A DNA stretch of 64,000 nucleotides from Pycnococcus provasolii (GCA_049487715.1 CP150585.1:186001-250000); one strand, 5' to 3'; shown: positions 19,387-29,737, counted from the stretch's first letter. The notes: generated from the sequence alone by a model not told the origin. Numbers and translations: made by a program.

Positions 19387-19657
19387 TTCCGTTTGGAAGA
19401 CGGAGGTGGAGGCGGAGATCTCGTCGCCAAGACGTTCGTCGCCGGGAAGAACAAGCCCAAGGAGGAGGGTGGCCGACCTGCACCTCTACGCCACAACCTC
19501 CATGCTTACCAGCGGGACGTACGACGGCGTGCCCCCGACGATCCTCGAGCCCTTCCCCAACATCTGCGCCGTCCGCAAGGCCGTGCGCTCCATGGACGTC
19601 GTCAAGGCGTGGTACGCCGAGCACCCGGCCAAGTCCCCGGCGTACGGGGAGCTGTGA
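19387..19657 (+). pseudogene. glutathione S-transferase, C-terminal fragment
   Basis: This encodes the end of a GST C-domain: LEDGGGGGDLVAKTFVAGK in one frame, then VADLHLYATTSMLTSGTYDG, the IL-FPNI-A loop and a final helix ending AKSPAYGEL and a stop in another. The switch lies in GGAGGAGGGTGG near 19465-19475 and needs one surplus G. It fits the fragment at 17606-17907 as the two ends of one gene. The left boundary is approximate. Confidence 0.75.
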
Positions 19658-19898
19658 GCGGAAGGCGAGGAAAGGGCGACACACGCCGTTAACAGGGCAC
19701 GCTTCAATAAGATGGTAGAAGTAAAATTCGCAATCCTTTTTTTTTCATTACTTAACTGTCAGATGATATCAGATGGTGGTGGTGTTATTTTTTTCGTCTT
19801 CATCAGCAAGCATTTTTTTTCTTCTCTGTATTTTTTGAGTACTCTGTGCACATCACATTCGATAGGGAGATTCCATTTCTTTCGTGTGCTGTGCGGGT
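19658..19898. other. 3' intergenic stretch
   Basis: AT-rich with T runs, between the GST remnant and the stop of the lectin-like gene. Nothing coding. Confidence 0.5.
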
Positions 19899-22800
19899 TT
19901 AGTACGGCACACATCCTGGTGCGTTGCAGAAATTCCAACTCAGGATGTCGTGCGTTTGATGAACCTCCTCAGGATCGTAGCCAACGGGCGCGAAGCCCTT
20001 GCTACCCGTGGAGGCGGTGAAGCCGATGTAAGCATTGCCGTCCGTGTCAAGAACCTTAGACATGTCACGGTCCTCCACAGCAACCGCAAAGACGTAGCGA
20101 TCCATATCGTCGATGAATACCTGAAGCTCGCCCGGGAACTCCTTAATGATGCTATAGTCAATGTCCGTACTCTGCTTCGGCATGAACGCAGGCGTGTACG
20201 TGATGCGAACCTCCGTCTCCTCCGCCGTGGCGCCCGTCGTGTCGGTGTCCTCCAAGTTCGCCTCGTCGTCGTCGATGATCGTGATCACCCTCACAGCCTC
20301 GCCGTCGTCGCCAAATCCAACCGTTGCCACCGGAGGAGCTTCGCGGCACTGGTAGTACGTGCCAGAGTTCTGCTCGTCAAAGCACGTGATGTCGCGGTTC
20401 AGCTTGATGCGAACGTCGCTCTTCACGCGGCTCGCGTAACCAAACTCGTAGCCAGCGCGAAGCTCGCTCGTGAAGCGTGTTAGGTGGTTACCCTTGAGGC
20501 GGCGGCGATCGGCGTCGCTCGAGACGATGTCCGTCGTCGTCACCTTGCCGCTTCCCTGCTTCTCTGTCGTGAAACCGCGCGTGTAGCGAATCTTCACGCG
20601 GTGGCTGAGGAAGTCAGCCATCGTAGGAACGCTCGGCGTGCTGCCAAAGTGTGCACCATTCTCGTCGTCCGAGTGGAGCATCTTGAGCATCGGCTGACTC
20701 GCACCCCACTCCTGGTGGGCGTACTTGGGCTCCGTCGTGAAGAAAACGCCAATGTGGTTGTCGTTGTACGATGTGTACTCCGTGGCGTTGATGTACCAGT
20801 GCTGCTTACCCTGCTTGGGATCGCGGCGCTCGACGTTGTAGAACAGATCAAACTCCACGACGAACGACTTGCGAAGTCCGTCCGTGCACTCCTGCCAGTT
20901 CTGGTAGTAGTCAACCGTATTGCTCTTCTTGCTGTTGCCAGCACCAAGGCCGTCGGCAGGGCACCCGATCACGCCATCCGTCAGGTCGCAGCTGTTCGAG
21001 TCAGGAAGGCAGTCCATGCCAGTGTTCGTCGTGTAGTCACCATCCTCCTGGCGAGCGTCGTTGTGCACGACGAACGCAAAGCCATCGGCGCCGTCGCAAA
21101 TCTTATCCTCACGACCGCACTGGCTCGGGTTGGTCACCTGGAAGATGAAGTTCGTCTCGAAGCCATCCGCGATGTGAACCTTGCGGTACCACCAGACGGC
21201 GCCGCTTCTCTGCGCATCGGGATAGCTCTTGCCACCCTCAACGCGCCACTTGACGAACTTGCCGCTATCGCGCTTCTTCGTCTCCGTGAGGCGCACGACC
21301 CACCGCGGCGCGTCGTCGTTGTTGAGAACGACCGTGGCGTCGCGAACGAAGCGAAGATCGTTCTGAACGCACTTCGTCTTGTGGCTGGCGAGCGGGAATC
21401 CGTTGTAGTCCTGCGCAGCCTCGCCGGAGTCCTCGCATCCAAAGTCGGGGAAGTTGAACTCGAGACTGAAGTACGCGCCGTACTCGCTTGCTCCCACCGT
21501 CTGCGGGTAGTGGTTGTCTCCCATGAGTCCGACGACCCAGTGCTCGCAGTTCGGGCGCTTGTCCTCTTGGATGTAATGCCCAAGCGCGAGGTGGTACGCC
21601 TCCTCGGGATTGGCCACCGCCGTGTCACCGCCCATCACGCTCTTGCTTAGCGTGTTGGTGAGGCAAGCGAAGTCGTACTCGTCCTCGTCGATCGCCCACG
21701 GAACGCTCTCGCGCACCGACGTGAGGTGGTAGTTCGTCGTGTCGGGACGACCGCCGCCGTCGTCGCCGCGGCGGGTGTACATGTCGAGGTTATCGTTAAC
21801 GGTGAAGGCGTGCACTCGCAGGTTGTAGTTGCTGTGATCCGGCTTGACCGCGTAATAGGCAAACTGCTCCGGGTCGACGATGCTCGACACCTTGAAGCCG
21901 CAGCAGCCTGGGTCCACCTCGCAGAACTTGTACGACCACGTGTGGTAGAAGTTGAGCTGCGGGTGAGGAAGGTAGGCAAACTGGTGGTCGTCCGGCGCAA
22001 TACCTTTCGTGTTCTGCGGGAGGTATGTCCCAGCCACGGGCTGGTGGTTTGCACCGTGGATACGTCCAGCGGCGCACTTGAGAACTCGGTAGTTCCACGG
22101 CCCGATGCTCGTCGTCTTGTCGTTGTAGTCAGAAATGAGCTCAGTATCCGAGATCACGCGGATCACGCGGATGTCCGTGTGCTTCGTGTGCGTGGTCAGG
22201 CTGCCATCCTCGCCGTCGACGAGAATGCGGATGATGTCACCCGCCTCGACGTCGGTGGTGAACTTCGCATTGCGGTTTCCGTCGTTCGGATCCTGGGCGG
22301 ACGTGAGCTTGAATTTGTTCGTTCCCGTGGGGCCGGCGTACGTGACAAGTCCCGGCGCTGTGAGCTGCGGGCGGCGCTGGCTCTCCTCGATCGTCACCGC
22401 GGTGGACGTGATTGGCAGGCACTTGCCGAAGTTGTAGCAAACCGGAGGGTTGGCATTGTCGTCGTGCTGGAACCTCTCACCCTCCGTGCTGATGTAGTAG
22501 TCCACATTCTCGATATCCGCGATGTGCAGACGCCACTCGTCGAGACGCGCCACGAGGGGAGTTGCGCAGGCACTTCCGCTGGTACCGGCGCCGATCGCGC
22601 AGCGCTTCCACTTGATGTAAACGCCGAACGTCTTCTGCAGCTCCTTGTCCTCGAGCTGCTTCCACGAGTCCCATGCGGCGGTGATCCCGCAGTCCACGTT
22701 GTTGTTGATGTTCGTCGTCGTGCACGCGTCGTCGAAGGCATTCGCGTCTCCGTCGTCCGTGTGCTTGAACGTGCTCCACCAGACGTGGTACTTGTACTTC

Positions 22801-24506
22801 ACTGGAGTCGTCACGGAGCTCTGCAGTCCCTTCGTGACGATGAGCTGAACCGTCACGCCGCGCGGCCACAGCGGGCTGAGGCGCGTCAGTCCACGCACGT
22901 ACAGGCTGTCCGCCGTTGCCTGAGATCCGGTCGCCTTGATGAACTCTCGGTTTCCGAGCGTGAACGGCCTGTCAATCGTGATCTCGACGTCGCTGAGAAT
23001 CGAGTTCACCATGCGCGTCTGCCCCGCGGCGGTGATGGTGAAGCCGGTTCGCAGCTGCGTGAGGAACCTCGTGTTTCCGTAGAACCCCTCCGTCGTGCCC
23101 TCTCCCGAATTGCTCGAGAACTCCGTGTTGCTCCACCGGTTGCTGACAACGCGGCGGTTGTAGCTGCGAATGCGCCCGTTGCCCTGGCTGAGCATCGTGT
23201 ACCAGTGCCAGTGCTGGCGCTGCAGCAGGGGCTCGGAGAAGCTGTTCTCGAGCACCAGGATGTACTCCGCGTACGTCCCCGTCTGCCCGAGCTTGAGCAC
23301 CTTCTGCGTCTCCCAGTCGTTGTTGATCTTCGTCGTCACCCACGGGCCCTGCCCGAAGTACCCGCCGCTCACAGCCTTGCTCCACACAGCCTCCTTGCCG
23401 AACTGCGTCTCGAAGCGCGTGCCTCGGCCGACGAGGCGGTGCTTCTTGAGCGTGCACGCGCCGCTGCACCTCATGATCTGGCCGCTGTTGTCGAGGATGC
23501 TCCCGCTCGCGGCGAAGTCCGACGTCTGGTCGTGGTGCGTTTCGATCGTTCCAATGCCCATGCCAATCTTGCCGATGCGAGGCGGGCATGCGACGTACGT
23601 CCACGTGTTGGGGGCGGCGAGGTCCGTTCCGCTGTGCGCGAGGCTGCTCGAGGCGAGCGCGTCCGCCTGGCTGAAGTCCGCGTCCACCGTCAGCTCGGTG
23701 TCGCTTTTGATGGAGGTGATGACGCGGTGCACGGGCGGGTTCACCTGGTCGAGCACGAGCCAGTACCCGGGCTTGAGCTCCTTGGAGAACTTGCACGCGG
23801 GTCCCGTGGCGGCGTCCGGCGCGGCGGCGTGCGGATCCGGGTCAGCGGGCAGGTTGTTGTTTCCGTTCTTGCAGACGATGGTGAGCTGCTCCTTGGTGGC
23901 TGAGTTCGGGAGCACCACCTCGTGCGACGTGCTTCCGTACTTGAGCGCCCCCGTTCCGCGCGGCGTACCAAGCGTGAACGGGATCCAGTCTGTGAACTGC
24001 ACGCCCATATTTTTCTCGACGTGCATCTCGGTGTCGGACACGACGCGCAGCACCTGGTGGTCCACCGCGTTCCCCGCGACGTACACGCGCAGGTTGAACG
24101 GGTTGGGCCCTCCGAACGTCGTCGCGTCGACGTGGCTTCCCTGTCCACGAAACTGCTTGGTGAAGACGGTGTTGAGTCCGAGCACCTTTGTGGACGTTCC
24201 GCTGCCGTCTTCGAGCTTCACCTTTCCAATTCCTCCCATGAGCACCGCCTCGGCGGTGTTGTCCGCGAGCTGGTACGGCACGAACGGGTTTCCCTGGTGG
24301 TGGTCGCCCTCGAGCGTGAATCCGTACCCACCTGCGTGGAAGGGGTCGTTTCCGCACCACCCGCACGTCGTGTCTGCGACGCACGACGCGCAGTTCTTGT
24401 GGTACTCGCATCCACCTTCCACCACGCTGACTTGACCCATCAACTGGAGGGCGATAACGAGCACTATTGCTGACGAGAGTGTGATTGTGGCGGCCATCAT
24501 GGGCAT
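19899..24506 (-). CDS. large secreted PSI-domain and L-type-lectin-like surface protein
   Basis: An uninterrupted frame; I start at the ATG at 24506 (1,535 residues), although the frame has an ATG 81 bases earlier, because a TATA box overlaps that earlier ATG. The N-terminus is a signal peptide (MPMMAATITLSSAIVLVIALQ) followed by a PSI/plexin-like Cys cluster (CEYHKNCASCVADTTCGWC, about residues 32-51). The middle repeats a weak unit that ends in V-SDTE-h-V-D (VVSDTEMHV, IKSDTELTV, LSDVEITI, VISDTELIS). From about residue 1105 a legume-type lectin fold is recognisable: GFETNFIFQV, GADGFAFVVHND, SFVVEFDLFYN, NHIGVFF, VFIDDMD and IGFTASTG, ending DILSWNF. It probably binds glycans at the cell surface or on scales. 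No membrane anchor was seen. Confidence 0.8.
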   Translation of the reverse strand: MPMMAATITLSSAIVLVIALQLMGQVSVVEGGCEYHKNCASCVADTTCGWCGNDPFHAGGYGFTLEGDHHQGNPFVPYQLADNTAEAVLMGGIGKVKLEDGSGTSTKVLGLNTVFTKQFRGQGSHVDATTFGGPNPFNLRVYVAGNAVDHQVLRVVSDTEMHVEKNMGVQFTDWIPFTLGTPRGTGALKYGSTSHEVVLPNSATKEQLTIVCKNGNNNLPADPDPHAAAPDAATGPACKFSKELKPGYWLVLDQVNPPVHRVITSIKSDTELTVDADFSQADALASSSLAHSGTDLAAPNTWTYVACPPRIGKIGMGIGTIETHHDQTSDFAASGSILDNSGQIMRCSGACTLKKHRLVGRGTRFETQFGKEAVWSKAVSGGYFGQGPWVTTKINNDWETQKVLKLGQTGTYAEYILVLENSFSEPLLQRQHWHWYTMLSQGNGRIRSYNRRVVSNRWSNTEFSSNSGEGTTEGFYGNTRFLTQLRTGFTITAAGQTRMVNSILSDVEITIDRPFTLGNREFIKATGSQATADSLYVRGLTRLSPLWPRGVTVQLIVTKGLQSSVTTPVKYKYHVWWSTFKHTDDGDANAFDDACTTTNINNNVDCGITAAWDSWKQLEDKELQKTFGVYIKWKRCAIGAGTSGSACATPLVARLDEWRLHIADIENVDYYISTEGERFQHDDNANPPVCYNFGKCLPITSTAVTIEESQRRPQLTAPGLVTYAGPTGTNKFKLTSAQDPNDGNRNAKFTTDVEAGDIIRILVDGEDGSLTTHTKHTDIRVIRVISDTELISDYNDKTTSIGPWNYRVLKCAAGRIHGANHQPVAGTYLPQNTKGIAPDDHQFAYLPHPQLNFYHTWSYKFCEVDPGCCGFKVSSIVDPEQFAYYAVKPDHSNYNLRVHAFTVNDNLDMYTRRGDDGGGRPDTTNYHLTSVRESVPWAIDEDEYDFACLTNTLSKSVMGGDTAVANPEEAYHLALGHYIQEDKRPNCEHWVVGLMGDNHYPQTVGASEYGAYFSLEFNFPDFGCEDSGEAAQDYNGFPLASHKTKCVQNDLRFVRDATVVLNNDDAPRWVVRLTETKKRDSGKFVKWRVEGGKSYPDAQRSGAVWWYRKVHIADGFETNFIFQVTNPSQCGREDKICDGADGFAFVVHNDARQEDGDYTTNTGMDCLPDSNSCDLTDGVIGCPADGLGAGNSKKSNTVDYYQNWQECTDGLRKSFVVEFDLFYNVERRDPKQGKQHWYINATEYTSYNDNHIGVFFTTEPKYAHQEWGASQPMLKMLHSDDENGAHFGSTPSVPTMADFLSHRVKIRYTRGFTTEKQGSGKVTTTDIVSSDADRRRLKGNHLTRFTSELRAGYEFGYASRVKSDVRIKLNRDITCFDEQNSGTYYQCREAPPVATVGFGDDGEAVRVITIIDDDEANLEDTDTTGATAEETEVRITYTPAFMPKQSTDIDYSIIKEFPGELQVFIDDMDRYVFAVAVEDRDMSKVLDTDGNAYIGFTASTGSKGFAPVGYDPEEVHQTHDILSWNFCNAPGCVPY

Positions 24507-24586
24507 CAAAGAACCTCCTCCTCCTCTTGAGCTTAAGCTTTGTGAGTACCTTCTCCTCCCTAAGACAAAGGACTCTGCGGCGGCCA

Positions 24587-24594
24587 TATTTATA
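24587..24594 (-). promoter_or_regulatory. TATA box of the lectin-like gene
   Basis: The minus strand reads TATAAATA, overlapping the first in-frame ATG. With transcription normally starting 25-30 bases downstream, the mRNA would begin near 24560, so translation should use the ATG at 24506. Confidence 0.6.
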
Positions 24595-26260
24595 AACCAA
24601 GTAAACCAAGTTGAATAAGACGAGATAAACCAAGTAAGACGAGAACACTAAAGACAATAACACTTAAGTTGAGGCACTTCTTAAGACAACACTTTGATGT
24701 TGATGGTGAGAACAAAGCCGGCCGCCATGAACAGAACCAGAACCCTCCCGACTCCACGACGACGACAACGAGGGGGGGTGGTTGGGAGGAGCCTTAGACA
24801 CTGAGAAAAGCCTTGTGGGAACCCTCGTTTTTCGCCCTTGTGAAGTGTTGGCACCCCCCTTACTGCCTTACCTTGTTCGCGCTTGTGTGTCTCGGCTCTC
24901 CCTCTCGGGTGGTGTTTTGGCTGCAAGGAAAGAAAGGGCCACGCACGACACAACGACTCTCCAAGTGCCGTCCTTTGCCGTCGGAAGAAGCCATGTTGCC
25001 TGTACTGCACACGCGCGAACCCACCCCTTGGAAAAAAGAGTTGCCCATGATGGGATGTGATGGGAGGGGATCCCTTCGGCCTCTCCCTTGGGAAACATCG
25101 ATGGGATCCCAAGGGACTTCACATCACCACGTCGACCATCAACCACGTTGCTTGCCGAGTTTTCTGATCTCTTCCCAGTTCCCACTTCTCTCTCGCAGTC
25201 TCTCTCGCCTTTCTCCTCATGCATGATGCAATGCCTTCCGAAGACAGGGCGTCTTGAGCGAGGAGCGGGGCCGTGAGGTGGGAACACGTGCTGGCTGCTG
25301 CGTGCGTCTGATTTTTCTGTCAACGACAAGGTCCAAGGGAGGAATTGACTTCAGGACGACTTCTCGACCTCTCGGCGGCAGACTTGCGTGTTGTCATCAC
25401 CTCATCACGCAGCCCACCTTGACCCCCTAGGTGGGGTGGCAGCCCCTCGCGCGAAACTGATTGCGCGCGAACAAAAGACGCCTAAAACGACCTTAAAAGG
25501 TTACAGTAATAAGTTACCCCATGGTGGGAGACCCCTCAAGGCCTCAACTCCCCTCCCCCCTCCCCTCAGGCAGGTGTCAGGGAAGGAAGCTCATCAGAGA
25601 CCAGCGAGTGAGCGAGGGAATTAATGGAAGTGGGACCAACACAACACAACAGCCTTAGTGGTGAGGTGAGAGTGAGGTGACTAGGTGAGGGGAATAATGG
25701 TCCCTCCTCCTCATCTCCAAACCAAACCCCACCCTCCACATACCAAAGGTGAAACCCCGAACCCGAGGGGTAATAATAAGTTCACCCGACCCCGAACCCC
25801 GACCGAGGGGGGGGGGAAAGAACAGAGAACAGGGGGAGGGGTGGTTGTTACCCCCCCGGGGGGCACCTTAAGGGCAAGCCCTCCCCCCTTAAGCCATTGA
25901 TTGGGAACCACGTGTGCACCTGCAAGGCCGTCTGTGTTGTGCTTGGCCATCTGTGTGTGTGCTTGGCCGTCTGTGTTTCTTCCGTCTTGTCTGCTTGCCG
26001 TCTTTCTCTTCCATCTTTTTGCTTGCCGTCTCATCTTGTTTCTTGCCATCTATCTGTGTCGTGCTTGGCCATCTCATCTGTGTTGTGCTTGGCCGTCTAT
26101 CTGTGTTGTGCTTGGCCATCTATCTGTGTTGTGCTTGGCCGTCTGTGTTGTGCTTGGCCATCTGTTGTTGTAAGAGCGCCTGGTCAATTGTGTGCCGTTG
26201 TTTGTGGTGTCATTAACGTCATTAAAACGCCGTTTGTTGTGCACGTTTGATGCGGTGGTG
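24595..26260. other. long intergenic region with repeats
   Basis: No convincing gene. It contains an imperfect inverted repeat near 25040-25130 (GATGTGA and TCACATC arms around GGATCCC/GGGATCC), G/C homopolymers near 25540-25890 and the minisatellite described separately. Several short open frames are not protein-like. Confidence 0.5.
25928..26172 (+). repeat. degenerate minisatellite, about 22-26 bp unit
   Basis: Repeated units of the type TGTGTTGTGCTTGGCC(A/G)TC, with TATC or TCTG spacers, at least nine copies. The 3' half is most regular. Confidence 0.85.
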
Positions 26261-27369
26261 ATGGCGCATCAGCCTCATCCTCATCATCATCCCCGCTCGT
26301 CTGCGTCGTCGTTCGCGCGTGAACTCTTGGATTATCCGCTCGCTCACACCGAAATTCCGTTCTGGAGACGGGGGTATGATTCCTCACTGCCTCCCATTCA
26401 TCTTCTCGTGATTCTTACCAACAAGGAAGTCAGTCGTCATCATCCTTCCTCGCGCTCCCGCCTGCTGCGCTCATCAACCGTACCGTGAAGTTGGGTGGGG
26501 CCATCAAAGGGCCAGGGACGCTTACGAGTTTGCTCGCGCGAGTCGGTGACGCCCAAAAAGCGTATGCTGTTCTTGGAGAACAAGCGCCGACGTTCCTGTA
26601 TGCACCGGCGTGGGCGACGGTAAGACTGCGCGGAATCGCGGGTGACGCACAAACGCAGACGAACTTTGGGGTCCGACACAAAGAAGAAGAAGAGGACGAC
26701 GACGACGACGACGACGACGACGATGATGATGCAGAAACGACGTCGGAGATGCTTGCACAGCCACCTCTCAAACCCAAGAAAATACTCGGTGACGCGGCGA
26801 ACGTTTTTGCAGATGCCGTGCTCGCGACACTTGAGGATAAGTCACCGCGACCAGCCACACCCGACCCAACGCCCGCTGACGCGCTCGGAGATGCTCGGGA
26901 AGCTGTTAAGCCACCTCCGCCGCCGAAAGGACCGCCAAAGTCAAAGGGAAATAAGGCGGCAGCGTCCGCCGCGGCGAAGATGAAGAAGGCTGTCGCCAAC
27001 AAGAAGGGGAAGGGGAAGGCGTCGGCAGCAGCGCAACCAGCCAACAAGTCCAAAACTGGAAACGGAGGCAAGTCTGCGCTTAAGGCGGCTGCGCACGCGG
27101 CGACGGTGGCACAGCGCATGCAAAAAGGCTTCACAAAGCTGAAGCCGCCGGACGACGGGCACTTCACGTGCCAGACGTCGGTGCCGCTATCTTTGCCGAG
27201 CAAGTACAACTTCGACTGGCGCGGCGAGGCGAAGGAAGCGAGGAGCTGCATCGACATCTTGAGCGCGTACGCGACCGGCTCGAAGGCTCTCGCCGCGCGC
27301 GTCGCATTGGGTGTTGTGACGAAAGAGGAGGCGCGCGAGGCGAAGAAGAAGGCCGCGGCGAAGAAATAA
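26261..27369 (+). CDS. unrecognised Lys/Ala-rich protein (two exons proposed)
   Basis: The main frame (26430-27369) has no upstream ATG. A first exon 26261-26373 beginning ATGGCGCATCAGCC, a 56-nt GT-AG intron (donor GTATGA, acceptor GAAG) and phase 2 joining give a 350-residue protein in one frame. The N-terminal part (ELLDYPLAHTEIPFWRRG, then NRTVKLGGAIKGPG and a small globular stretch) may be folded. An Asp run coded by repeated GAC follows, then a Pro/Lys/Ala-rich tail with AAASAAAKMKKAVANKKGKG and a Lys-rich end. It is probably a basic nucleic-acid- or ribosome-associated protein, but I do not recognise it. The first exon is an inference. Confidence 0.6.
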
Positions 27370-27442
27370 GGTGGTCAGTTTGTGAAATACTGTAGTACTA
27401 TGATATTGTATTCTACATGATATACACGTGTGCATCGACGTC

Positions 27443-28102
27443 TCAGGAGCTCAGGGTCGACGGGTGCAATATTTTCCTCCGTCCGAACCAGTACGCCGCT
27501 CCGTAGCTCGCGAAGATCTCCTCGTCTGGTTTGATGTCCCTCGTGGCGACGACGAGCGCGCACTCGCGTTCGGGCATTTTGACGAACGTCGCGTTGTAGT
27601 GCCGTTTATCTCTGCAGTCGTTGATGAAGCGCGCCATGGATCCGGACTGCTTACCGTTGATGAACCTATTGGGGGCTAGTCTCATCAGGTACGACTTATC
27701 AATGACTAGCTCAGCCTGCGCAGATGTGAGGACACCATTATGATCGCCGGAGTACACGCAAAGGATCGCACCGGCAGGTACACTTGTCGTTGACGACACA
27801 AACAGACCCATGCCCGCGTGTGCGCCTAACGTGGACGGACGCGCGGAGAGCTGCGAGGACATGTCCCCGTGGACCTCGTCGTCGAGGCACGCGCGCCACG
27901 GGAGCGCGTGCGACGAAGTTGAGGTTGGTGATGACACCATAGAATAATGGAAAAGCCTGGTTGGAAATCCGAAATCCGAAATGGGGATGCCGGTCGGACA
28001 CATAGTGGGATCCCTCGACCTAAACCTTGTGGACGAGTTTGAGTGGGGCGGGTTCCCACCATTCATGTAACGCACTTCATTCATGTTTAGGAAGAAATCC
28101 AT
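27443..28102 (-). CDS. SET-domain protein (putative lysine methyltransferase)
   Basis: 219 residues from the ATG at 28102; a later ATG at 27940 (165 residues) is equally possible, since the first 54 residues are not domain-like. The SET signatures are visible in order: GMGLFVSSTTSVPAGAILCVY, SGDHN, the ID-SYLMRLAP stretch, GSMARFINDCRDKRHYNATF (the conserved RFINH-like knot, here FINDC) and DIKPDEEIFASYGAAYW. The fold transfers methyl from S-adenosylmethionine to lysine in histones or other proteins. There is no pre-SET or post-SET cysteine cluster, so a non-histone target is possible. It is tail to tail with the preceding gene. Confidence 0.82.
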   Translation of the reverse strand: MDFFLNMNEVRYMNGGNPPHSNSSTRFRSRDPTMCPTGIPISDFGFPTRLFHYSMVSSPTSTSSHALPWRACLDDEVHGDMSSQLSARPSTLGAHAGMGLFVSSTTSVPAGAILCVYSGDHNGVLTSAQAELVIDKSYLMRLAPNRFINGKQSGSMARFINDCRDKRHYNATFVKMPERECALVVATRDIKPDEEIFASYGAAYWFGRRKILHPSTLSS

Positions 28103-28570
28103 GGCGCCGTTGGCGCGGGACGCACGAGTACTGGCACCCGACTACTGGCAATGTTGAGTTCAAGCTGGGCCTCGTGATCACGTCGGGTGCGAACATGGAA
28201 CGCGACATGACGCGCGCCAAAGGATCCATGCACGTCATTCTGCAATTTCTCGCCGCCCACGTGGACGAGTGGGACTCCTCGACGGAGGAAGTGGCACGGC
28301 GCGATTTTCTGTCCAAGGATCATATCAAGGAAATGCGCGGCATCGATGCTTGGAAGATCATCGCACGGTGGCACCACGAAGGACGCGGGCGGCGCCTCGG
28401 GGAGCCTGACGTGGCCCTCGCGCCCGCCAAAGTTCGTTCTCGTACACATCGCGGTACTTCTCCTTGACGACAAGGGCGCCTTCGTGCTCGGCGGGCCGCG
28501 CTCGAACGCGCCGACGTTGACGACGACGCAAAGCTACATCATCAAAGCGTTCGAGTCGGCCGTGGCTTGT
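28103..28570 (+). pseudogene. unrecognised coding stretch, apparently frameshifted
   Basis: The plus strand looks coding in two frames. From about 28110 it reads HEYWHPTTGNVEFKLGLVIT and HVILQFLAAHVDEWDSS, then EVARRDFLSKDHIKEMRGID-AWKIIARWHHEG. After about 28420 a different frame continues with KFVLVHIAVLLLDDKGAFVL and QSYIIKAFESAVA. No start is evident, and a possible donor (GTATGT) lies at 28569. I do not recognise the family. It may be a gene remnant, a frameshifted gene or unannotated exons. Confidence 0.35.
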
Positions 28571-29104
28571 ATGTATCACATAATTGTTTACAAGTGTAAA
28601 GTATTAGTTATTACTACTTTTTATACAAATATATAAAAAGCAACACCATGGAGTGGGCGGCGCGCTACGCCGCCACGGCTGCGCGTCGGCTCGCCATCTC
28701 AGAGGACGCCCTCTTCTAGGTTTCGCAAGGTTTGTTGTTGCTGCGCGCGGGAACGACGTTCGCGTTGTGAGTTGCCAATACGCGTGTAACAAGGTTTCGG
28801 TTTCCTCAGCACTTTGTGGTGTTAAAAGTCCACTGGATCTTTCAACACTCGTACAGCCCACCCTCGATCGAAAAGCAACAGAGTGTACAAAGTCGCCTCC
28901 TAATGACGAGCTCATGGGTCAGACAAACCATCATCATGGTGTTCGCGTTGCAGGTGCTGATCCTTGGGAGCTTGTCCTTTTCCTTTCCCCGGGGTGGTTC
29001 GACGGGGAGCCTAAGTCGGAAAAGCACCTCTCAGGAACTCTAATTCGGGGTTCACCTGGTGGGGTATAGGTTCTTCATCTGTAACATCTCGTACCACTAT
29101 CAGT
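28571..29104. other. intergenic, no gene seen
   Basis: AT-rich at first (TATATAAAAAG near 28630), then GC-rich. Short open frames on both strands are not protein-like. Confidence 0.45.
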
Positions 29105-29737
29105 CTACGCGCTCCTGAATCCGCGCCAGACGCGACCCGCCGCCGCGCCCACGCCGCGCTCAAGCACGAAGCTCGCCAGGCGCGCGAGACGGCTCAACGC
29201 GCGACGCGCGAGGGGAACCGCGACGTCTGACATCTCCAGAAGCAAGCTCACGGCGAGACGCGCGCCACGCAGAGACGCGCGCTCGACGGAACGCGAGCCA
29301 CGCAAGACGCGCGGCATGACGAGAGGTGGCGGCGCATCGGCATTTGCCGACGTCGTCGGCGGCGCGATGCTCCACAGAACATACCGGTCCTCGAGGATGT
29401 CGTGCACCTCCTCAACGTTCTCGCGCCACCAGAGGCGCATTAAGCGCGTATTGCGGAACCTCTCGATCGCGCGCGTGCTATGCAGGTCGTCGCGCAGCAG
29501 GGAGGTTGCCGGCGGCGGGGCGACTGCGGCACCGGATGAAGGATTCGCCATCAGCACATTTCCAATAAATTCGTCCGCTGCTGCATCGGCGACGCGCACT
29601 GCCATATCCTCGAGGAGAGAGCGTGTGCTTTCGTCAGCTAGTGCCGCATTCGGATCTTTGGACATGGCCATGACGAGAGCGTCGTATTTCCGCGTAATTT
29701 CTGACATGGGAGACGATGCATTTGAGATTATGCTCGT

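Noticed and set aside
20484-21650. 388-codon open frame on the plus strand
   Set aside because: It is antisense to the lectin-like gene, whose own frame has signal peptide, Cys cluster and lectin motifs. The Arg/Val-rich product is a GC-rich shadow.
21726-23903. 725-codon open frame on the plus strand
   Set aside because: Also antisense to the lectin-like gene; composition (Arg, Val, Ala, Leu, His) is that of a mirrored GC-rich frame, no motif.
24681-25112. 143-codon open frame on the minus strand
   Set aside because: Basic, His/Arg/Pro-rich composition typical of random GC-rich frames; overlaps an imperfect inverted repeat; no motif.
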